This document shows, piece after piece, positions 58,089 to 64,000 of a stretch of 64,000 bases of DNA. The position numbers and the translations under genes are program-made. The notes beneath the pieces were generated by a model. The model was not told the origin of the DNA and did not search any database. It saw only the letters and a program-made list of their open reading frames with translations. The stretch spans positions 1,574,704 to 1,638,703 of the forward strand of contig NZ_MSCQ01000001.1 in the NCBI RefSeq assembly GCF_002954725.1, read 5' to 3'. This stretch comes from Photobacterium phosphoreum (lineage in GTDB: Bacteria > Pseudomonadota > Gammaproteobacteria > Enterobacterales > Vibrionaceae). The number at the start of each line of letters is the position of its first letter. Positions within the stretch are counted from its first letter, which is position 1.

Positions 58089-58538
58089 TTAAAAACTGAT
58101 AGGCTTGCGCCCTGTTGACATATCTGCGGTTTTATCTGTTTGTGCCGCTTCTTTTTTAGTCACTGATCGATTTTTACTGGTTGTTTGCGCTACTTTATTT
58201 TTCTTTGTTTTAGGCGCTGTTGCTTTTTTAGCTACTTTAGGTTTTGCTACTGGCGTTGTTTGCTTCGTTTTTACATCACGTACAACCGTTTCTTGAACAG
58301 GCTGGTCACAAATAACCACAAAATACTCACCATTAAACTCTATAACGTCACCATCATAGATTTTACAACGCTTACGTAATTCAATTTCACCATTTACAGC
58401 AACATAACCTTCAGAGATAGCATATTTAGCTTCACCGCCTCCACTCACCTGATTGGCAATTTTAAGGACTTTATATAGCTCAATCGGTTGAACAGACACT
58501 TCAACTTCCAGTGCTTCTACTTCTATTTCTTCAGACAT
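58089..58538 (-). CDS. S4-domain RNA-binding protein with basic tail
   Basis: This 149-residue protein has an S4 RNA-binding domain (about 15-80) of the YbcJ type, with ELYKVLKIANQVSGGGEAKY, ISEGYVAVNGEIELRKRCKI and GDVIEFNG. YbcJ-like proteins are about 70 residues; this one carries a C-terminal extension of about 65 residues that is rich in Lys, Thr, Ala and Pro (PVAKPKVAKKATAPKTKKNK) and probably disordered. That tail could add RNA or ribosome affinity. ATG 58538 has only a weak AAAAG site. It is divergent from the EF-G gene, which is consistent with a translation-related neighbourhood. Confidence 0.88.
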   Translation of the reverse strand: MSEEIEVEALEVEVSVQPIELYKVLKIANQVSGGGEAKYAISEGYVAVNGEIELRKRCKIYDGDVIEFNGEYFVVICDQPVQETVVRDVKTKQTTPVAKPKVAKKATAPKTKKNKVAQTTSKNRSVTKKEAAQTDKTADMSTGRKPISF

Positions 58539-58875
58539 CTTTTACACTCAAATAATCAAGAGGAACTTTGTTGAATTCTACCTCACTAATAAACATAAAG
58601 TGAAACAAATGACAGATTCTAGCTTACTTACTATTTTTAAAGGTCTAATAGCCTAAAAAACGATTTTATTCATTCTTATTGATACTGAATTACCAATGAT
58701 AATTCAACACTATCACCTTAAAACCTCATAAAAATATCCTTTAATCGACTTACAATAATAATCAATTTCGACTAATCTTGATTTTTATCGTTGTTATTTG
58801 CTCGGATCTTCGTCAACAGGTAGAACTCCTAGAGCAAAAAGCAAGCGAATACCTATTTTTATTACACATGGCTAT

Positions 58876-58904
58876 GTTCTGATTAGCACAACTAGTGCTA
58901 TAAT
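58876..58904 (+). promoter_or_regulatory. fusA2: Extended -10 promoter of the second EF-G gene
   Basis: TGCTATAAT (58896-58904) is a consensus extended -10. The -35 position (58876-58881) is a poor match, which extended -10 promoters tolerate. Transcription would start near 58911, about 37 bp before the start codon. Confidence 0.75.
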
Positions 58905-58912
58905 CCGCGACC

Positions 58913-58922
58913 TCACATGTGA
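58913..58922. promoter_or_regulatory. Palindrome TCACATGTGA in the fusA2 leader
   Basis: A perfect 10-bp palindrome lies just downstream of the predicted transcription start, where a repressor could block initiation. No regulator is identified. Confidence 0.4.
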
Positions 58923-58947
58923 CAGTAATTGTTGATAGAGAAAAACA

Positions 58948-61035
58948 ATGACAGATTTATCTAAATACAGAAACATTGGTATTTTCGCGCACGTTGATGC
59001 GGGCAAAACCACTACTACAGAGCGTATCCTTAAGCTAACTGGCCAAATCCACAAGATTGGTGAAGTTCATGATGGCGAGTCAACAACTGACTTCATGGAA
59101 CAAGAAGCTGAGCGCGGAATAACTATCCAGTCAGCAGCAGTAAGCTGTTTCTGGAAAGATCACCGTTTTAACGTTATCGATACTCCTGGACACGTTGACT
59201 TCACAGTTGAAGTTTACCGTTCTCTTAAAGTACTTGATGGCGGCATCGGTGTATTCTGTGGTTCTGGTGGTGTTGAACCACAATCAGAAACTAACTGGCG
59301 TTATGCGAACGAATCAGAAGTTGCTCGTATTATCTTCGTTAACAAACTAGACCGTATGGGCGCAGATTTCATCCGCGTTACAGATCAAGTTAAGAAGGTA
59401 CTAGGCGCGACTCCACTAATCATGACACTTCCAATCGGTCGTGAAGATGATTTCGTTGGTGTTGTTGACGTTCTAAACCGTCAAGCATTCGTATGGGATG
59501 ACTCAGGTCTTCCAGAGAACTTCGAAGTTCTACCTGTACCTGAAGACATGGTTGACGACGTTGAAGCTTACCGTGAAGAAATGATCGAAACTGCTCTTGA
59601 GCAAGACGACGATCTTCTAGAAGCTTACATGGAAGGTGTTGAACCTTCTATTGAAGAAATCAAGCGTTGTATCCGTGCTGGTACTCGTACTTGTACTTTC
59701 TTCCCAACGTTCTGTGGTTCAGCATTCAAAAACAAGGGTATGCAACTTGTTCTTGATGCGGTAATTGATTACCTACCTTCTCCAACAGAAGTAGACCCAC
59801 AGCCGTTAACTGATCCAGAAACTGGTGAAGCGACTGGTGAAGTTGCAACAGTATCTGTTGACGAACCATTCAAAGCACTTGCATTCAAAATCATGGATGA
59901 CCGCTTTGGTGCTCTAACATTCGTTCGTATTTACTCTGGTAAGCTAAACAAGGGTGACACCATCCTTAACTCTGCTACTGGTAAAACTGAGCGTATCGGC
60001 CGTATGGTTGAGATGCAAGCGAACGACCGTAACGAACTTACTTCTGCACAAGCTGGTGATATCATCGCTATCGTTGGTATGAAGAACGTTCAAACTGGTC
60101 ACACTCTTTGTGATGTTAAGCACGAGTGTACTCTTGAGCCAATGATCTTCCCAACTCCAGTAATCTCAATTGCTGTAACGCCTAAAGATAAAGGCGGTTC
60201 TGAGAAAATGGGTATCGCGATCGGTAAAATGGTTGCAGAAGATCCATCTTTCCAAGTTGAAACTGACGAAGAAACTGGCGAAACAATCCTTAAAGGTATG
60301 GGTGAACTTCACCTAGACATTAAGGTTGATATCCTTAAGCGTACGTACGGCGTAGACCTAATTGTTGGTCAACCTCAAGTTGCTTACCGTGAAACAATCA
60401 CGAAGCCAGTTGAAGATAGCTACACGCATAAGAAGCAATCTGGTGGTTCTGGTCAGTTCGGTAAGATCGACTACATCATGAAACCAGGCGAAGTAGGTTC
60501 AGGCTTTACGTTCACATCATCAGTAATTGGTGGTAACGTTCCTAAAGAATTCTGGCCTGCAATCGAGAAAGGCTTCAAGGGCATGATGAATACTGGTGTT
60601 CTAGCTGGTTTCCCTGTTCTTGACGTTGAAATCGAGCTTCTTGATGGTGCATTCCACGCAGTCGATTCATCTGCAGTAGCATTTGAAATCGCAGCGAAAG
60701 GCGCATTCCGTCAATCTATGCCTAAAGCTGGTGCGCAACTTCTTGAGCCAATCATGAACGTTGACGTATTTACTCCAGAAGATCACGTTGGTGATGTTAT
60801 CGGTGACCTTAACCGTCGTCGTGGCATGATCAAAGACCAGATCGCTGGCATAACTGGTTCTCGTATTAAAGCTGACGTACCACTTTCAGAAATGTTTGGT
60901 TACATCGGTACTCTACGTACTATGACTTCTGGTCGTGGTCAGTTCTCTATGGAGTTCTCACACTACGCACCGTGTCCTGCTAACGTTTCTGAAAAAGTTA
61001 TCGCTGAGCAGAAAGAACGTAACGCTAAGAAGTAA
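58948..61035 (+). CDS. fusA2: Elongation factor G, second copy (EF-G 2)
   Basis: This is a ribosomal translocase GTPase of 695 residues. The G-domain has AHVDAGKTT (14-22), [13 protein letters not shown] and NKLDRMGA; domains II-V follow, with GGSGQFG and [16 protein letters not shown] in domains IV/V. It stands alone rather than in the str operon with rpsL, rpsG and tufA, so it is the paralogue seen in Vibrionaceae and some other gammaproteobacteria. Codon choice is strongly biased (CGT for Arg, GGT for Gly, CTT/CTA for Leu), unlike the neighbours, which points to high expression. The paralogue might divide translocation and ribosome recycling, as reported for EF-G pairs elsewhere. The gene has its own promoter and terminator. 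Confidence 0.93.
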   Translation: MTDLSKYRNIGIFAHVDAGKTTTTERILKLTGQIHKIGEVHDGESTTDFMEQEAERGITIQSAAVSCFWKDHRFNVIDTPGHVDFTVEVYRSLKVLDGGIGVFCGSGGVEPQSETNWRYANESEVARIIFVNKLDRMGADFIRVTDQVKKVLGATPLIMTLPIGREDDFVGVVDVLNRQAFVWDDSGLPENFEVLPVPEDMVDDVEAYREEMIETALEQDDDLLEAYMEGVEPSIEEIKRCIRAGTRTCTFFPTFCGSAFKNKGMQLVLDAVIDYLPSPTEVDPQPLTDPETGEATGEVATVSVDEPFKALAFKIMDDRFGALTFVRIYSGKLNKGDTILNSATGKTERIGRMVEMQANDRNELTSAQAGDIIAIVGMKNVQTGHTLCDVKHECTLEPMIFPTPVISIAVTPKDKGGSEKMGIAIGKMVAEDPSFQVETDEETGETILKGMGELHLDIKVDILKRTYGVDLIVGQPQVAYRETITKPVEDSYTHKKQSGGSGQFGKIDYIMKPGEVGSGFTFTSSVIGGNVPKEFWPAIEKGFKGMMNTGVLAGFPVLDVEIELLDGAFHAVDSSAVAFEIAAKGAFRQSMPKAGAQLLEPIMNVDVFTPEDHVGDVIGDLNRRRGMIKDQIAGITGSRIKADVPLSEMFGYIGTLRTMTSGRGQFSMEFSHYAPCPANVSEKVIAEQKERNAKK

Positions 61036-61061
61036 TTTTTAAATTACTCTAAGTGATAGAT

Positions 61062-61097
61062 TAACCCCGAGGACTTTGTTCTCGGGGTTATTTTTTG
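61062..61097 (+). terminator. Terminator of fusA2
   Basis: TAACCCCGAG and CTCGGGGTTA form a 10-bp GC-rich stem, followed by six T. Confidence 0.93.
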
Positions 61098-61294
61098 GCG
61101 GTACTTTTCCACTTATCCTCTTTTAATCACTCGTAACAGTCTTAGCATCTACTTTTAGTTATACCAATATCGTTCACTTCCCCATCCCTGATGATTAACT
61201 TACTTCGTTATGTTTACTCACCCGTAGCTAAAAATTACTTGGTTAAATTATTTCTAAGTCGTAAAGTAATATTTTTATTCATGGCAGAGATCAT

Positions 61295-61756
61295 ATGAAT
61301 ATCATTATTGATGATTTACAAGGGCACGCAATTCAAGCCTTACTCCAAGCGCACCTAACGGATATGAATGCCACCGCACCAGCAGCCAGTGTTCACGCAT
61401 TGGATCTCACCGAGCTGCAACATCACAGCGTTACTTTTTGGTCTATCTGGGATCAACACCAACTAGCGGGATGCGGCGCAATAAAATACTTAACGACAAC
61501 CTCCGCTGAAATAAAATCAATGCGTACTAGTGATAACTTTCGTGCTCAAGGAGTGGCGTCACAATTACTGCAACACATCATTACCCATGCTAAAACCCAA
61601 GGCTATCAACAATTGAACTTAGAAACTGGTTCAATGGACTTCTTTGCACCATCACGTGCACTTTACACTAAACATGGGTTTATTGAATGTCCGCCCTTTG
61701 CTGATTATCAACCTGATCCTCATAGCACGTTTATGACACTTGATCTGTTGGCATAA
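61295..61756 (+). CDS. GNAT-family N-acetyltransferase
   Basis: This is a 153-residue GNAT acetyltransferase. Motif A for acetyl-CoA binding reads EIKSMRTSDNFRAQGVASQL (about 69-88), followed by QLNLETGSMDFFAPSRALY and the C-terminal YTKHGFIECPPF. The substrate is not known; similar proteins acetylate small molecules such as amino acids or polyamines. ATG 61295 follows an AGAGA site. It is a single gene with a good terminator. Confidence 0.9.
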   Translation: MNIIIDDLQGHAIQALLQAHLTDMNATAPAASVHALDLTELQHHSVTFWSIWDQHQLAGCGAIKYLTTTSAEIKSMRTSDNFRAQGVASQLLQHIITHAKTQGYQQLNLETGSMDFFAPSRALYTKHGFIECPPFADYQPDPHSTFMTLDLLA

Positions 61757-61784
61757 AAAAAGAACGCCGCAGCGTTCTTTTTAT
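61755..61784 (+). terminator. Terminator of the GNAT gene
   Basis: AGAACGC and GCGTTCT form a stem with a CGCA loop and flanking A/T runs. It overlaps the stop codon region and lies between convergent genes. Confidence 0.85.
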
Positions 61785-61811
61785 TATCATGGTAACGATT
61801 AATTAATAGTC

Positions 61812-64000
61812 TTAATCATCAAGGAAAATCGTCGCTAAAGCTGAGACTGAATCATCAAACACTTGCAGTAATGGTTCAACGGCTAAGCCCATAATAGAGC
61901 CTTCTTGCGCTGATTTTTCAAACGTTTGACATAATTGATGTAATTGCATTAATCCCATCGTACCAGCCGCACCTTTAAGCGTGTGGGCTTGTTTAGCAAC
62001 CTCAGGTAAATCATTCTCTGTAATTGCTTGGCGTAACAGAACCAAAGTCTTGCTTGCCGAATCACCAAATAAGTTAATTAACTGCTTCACTTGTGCAGCG
62101 CCAAGTACCTGTAAATCACACCCTAATACAGATTCTTTGACAAGCGGTAATAATTCTTCATGCTCAATAGATTGCGGTTTATCTTCACCCGCGCCTTTTT
62201 CAATCACCACTCGCTTATCTCCTTTTAGAATGCTGTTCATGGTATCAATGAGTTGTTGTTCAACCAAAGGCTTAGGTAAGAAACCTGCAAACCCTGCGTT
62301 TAGATAGATTTCAACTTCTTCTCTAAAGACATGGGCTGAAAAAGCGACCATCGGTGTCGGCTCTTGCCATGCTTGCTTATTGGTACTATCGATACGGCGC
62401 AATTGATGCAATAGCGTCACACCATCAGTATCGGGTAAATTGATATCAAGTAACGCTAAATCAAATTGTTCATTTCGATAACACGCTTCGGCTTGTGCCC
62501 CATCTTCAGCAATAACCACCGTATGGCCTAGTCGTTTAAGAAATCCTTCTGCAACCATACAGTTCACCGGATTATCCTCAACCAATAGAATATGTGCAGC
62601 AGGGACGATAACTTGATTAACATCCGTATTCAATGTCGCCTGTCCTTGCTCAAGAGGTAAAGCAAACCAGAAACAACTGCCAACACCGATAACTGAATCA
62701 ACGCCTATTTCACCGTCCATCGCAGCGACAATATGTTTACTAATTGCCAACCCAAGCCCAGTACCTTCAATTGATTTACGTCCAGCTTCTGCTTGTTGGA
62801 AAGCACTAAACAACAGTGATTGTTCAGTCGTATCGATACCGATCCCAGTATCTTGGACTGAAAATAGTATTTCATCAGGCATATCTGGATACGGCTGAAC
62901 ATTGATAGTCACTTTACCTTTATCGGTAAATTTAATCGCATTACCGACTAAGTTGACTAGCACTTGTCGAATACGACTTTCATCACCCACCCAAATCGCA
63001 TCAACATTCGGTTCAATATAATATTCAAACCCAATTCGCTTTGCCATGGCTCGACCATGCAGCATATTGAACACATCGACGACCATGCGCTTTAGAGCAA
63101 AATCGCTGGCTCTAATATCTAAATGCCCCGCTTCAATTTTAGAGTAATCAAGAATATCGTTGAGAATATCGAGCAGGGTTTCACCACTGCGATTAATCAC
63201 ATCCAAATAACGCTTTTGCTGAGTGCTTAAATGGGTATCAGCCAATAATGATGCCGTCCCTAACACGCCATTCATCGGCGTTCTAATTTCATGACTCATA
63301 GTGGCTAAGAACGCGGATTTGGCACGGTTCGCTTTTTCAGCCTCATCACGCGCCTTATAATGATTGTATACTTCTTCATTTAGACGGCTATTAATCCGTT
63401 CTAATTCACCAGTTCGTTTTGCAACCAGCCGTTCCAAACTCGCTTTATGCTGTTGGAGTTCTTGACGTATTTTTGCTTGTGCTAAGCGATACCGTTCATT
63501 GGCGGTATCACGCGCAACTAGAATAGCCCGTCCCATTTGCGCTAATTCATCATCACCTTCAACGTCCAATTGAATACATAAATCACCGCGAGTCAGTGAC
63601 AATAACGCGCGACTATAACGGTTAATCCGACAGATAACCTGCAGATACACAATGCGCCACATAATCAATACTAGCGCTAACAAACCAACAGCAGAAATCA
63701 CAATCAGTGTATTACGCGCAACGGTCAAAGTGTGGTCTACTTGCTTAACCGCCAATTGAGTATTGATATTAGCCGCAGAAATTATTTCATCCACAGTGCT
63801 ATTTAGTTGCTGAAATAAAACTAAATTTTGTTGATCTAATCGTTGGACATCCTGCTTGGCATAAATTAATTGCTCACTGACGCCAAACAACAGATTACCA
63901 CGCTCAAGTTTAGCGGTTTGTTTCATTAACTCTTCTGAACGGCTAGGATCTTCAACTGATTTTACGCGGTGGCTAATAATATTAACCGCATTATTAAACT
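61812..64000 (-). CDS. TorS-like hybrid sensor histidine kinase (5' end beyond right edge)
   Basis: This is the C-terminal part of a large sensor kinase; the frame is open to base 64000, so the start lies outside. In protein order: part of a periplasmic helical sensor (about the first 80 visible residues), a transmembrane helix (TLIVISAVGLLALVLIMW), HAMP (about 95-150), coiled coil, HisKA with ATMSHEIRTPMNGVLG, HATPase with LVNLVGNAIKF and GTGLGLAISK, a receiver with DLALLDINLPDTDG, and a C-terminal Hpt with AHTLKGAAGTMG. The order suits TorS (trimethylamine N-oxide sensing) and LuxQ/ArcB-like kinases. A Tor identity depends on neighbours beyond the edge; a TorS type is favoured by the sensor helices and the Hpt. 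Confidence 0.85.
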   Translation of the reverse strand, partial: FNNAVNIISHRVKSVEDPSRSEELMKQTAKLERGNLLFGVSEQLIYAKQDVQRLDQQNLVLFQQLNSTVDEIISAANINTQLAVKQVDHTLTVARNTLIVISAVGLLALVLIMWRIVYLQVICRINRYSRALLSLTRGDLCIQLDVEGDDELAQMGRAILVARDTANERYRLAQAKIRQELQQHKASLERLVAKRTGELERINSRLNEEVYNHYKARDEAEKANRAKSAFLATMSHEIRTPMNGVLGTASLLADTHLSTQQKRYLDVINRSGETLLDILNDILDYSKIEAGHLDIRASDFALKRMVVDVFNMLHGRAMAKRIGFEYYIEPNVDAIWVGDESRIRQVLVNLVGNAIKFTDKGKVTINVQPYPDMPDEILFSVQDTGIGIDTTEQSLLFSAFQQAEAGRKSIEGTGLGLAISKHIVAAMDGEIGVDSVIGVGSCFWFALPLEQGQATLNTDVNQVIVPAAHILLVEDNPVNCMVAEGFLKRLGHTVVIAEDGAQAEACYRNEQFDLALLDINLPDTDGVTLLHQLRRIDSTNKQAWQEPTPMVAFSAHVFREEVEIYLNAGFAGFLPKPLVEQQLIDTMNSILKGDKRVVIEKGAGEDKPQSIEHEELLPLVKESVLGCDLQVLGAAQVKQLINLFGDSASKTLVLLRQAITENDLPEVAKQAHTLKGAAGTMGLMQLHQLCQTFEKSAQEGSIMGLAVEPLLQVFDDSVSALATIFLDD

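Larger units (their letters stand above)
58539..58947. other. 409-bp divergent gap upstream of the second EF-G gene
   Basis: It contains the EF-G promoter near its right end (58876-58904) and a palindrome after it. The left two thirds, with the S4 gene promoter, showed nothing else recognisable. Confidence 0.5.

Overview
The window reads as one contiguous piece of a gammaproteobacterial chromosome, most likely Vibrionaceae and probably Photobacterium. The basis is the low GC content, the LapA/BpfA-type adhesin system, a second EF-G gene, a DUF3012-type lipoprotein, a BCCT carrier and a YdiJ-type oxidase. The genus is an inference; no 16S rRNA is present.

Positions 1-16560 (minus strand) hold most of a giant repetitive LapA-like surface adhesin. 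Its N-terminal retention module and LapG-type di-alanine cleavage site are intact. The frame is broken once, by a TAA at 14146-14148 where the neighbouring repeats have CAA (Gln). It then stays open for another 4,715 codons and runs off the left edge. The body is built of about 900-bp double-domain repeats (five at exactly 906 bp) and, further on, five exact 396-bp repeats.

Divergent from it, 16966-25040 (plus strand) encodes the matching machinery: membrane fusion protein, TolC-type outer-membrane protein, OmpA/TSP3 lipoprotein, LapG-type periplasmic protease, LapD-type degenerate GGDEF/EAL receptor and LapB-type ABC exporter. These are all the known parts of a c-di-GMP-controlled adhesin retention and release switch, next to an adhesin gene that carries a nonsense codon.

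25144-38542 is ordinary chromosomal content: an NYN-domain protein, an atypical CDF-family membrane protein divergent from a LysR regulator, aquaporin Z, a YdiJ-type FAD/Fe-S dehydrogenase, succinate-semialdehyde dehydrogenase, a pirin-like protein, a membrane PAS-GGDEF cyclase and several small uncharacterised proteins. 38557-41565 is a 5-oxoproline module: pxpA-pxpB-pxpC followed by a gamma-glutamylcyclotransferase-like gene. 42004-42509 is a tRNA operon (Cys, Gly, Leu, Leu on the minus strand) with a recognisable sigma-70 promoter and a duplicated tRNA-Leu.

42661-64000 holds a KdgK-like kinase homologue with a degenerate active site, a cNMP/CBS/DUF294 protein with a DEDDh exonuclease, a BCCT transporter, a glutaredoxin, a lone AMMECR1 protein, an EEP-family hydrolase, a second DEDDh exonuclease, MobB, a META-domain protein, a YnjE-type triple rhodanese, a YdhF-type aldo/keto reductase, an M15-type peptidase, an S4 RNA-binding protein, a second EF-G under an extended -10 promoter, a GNAT acetyltransferase, and a TorS-like hybrid kinase cut by the right edge. 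No phage, insertion sequence, CRISPR array or integron was seen.
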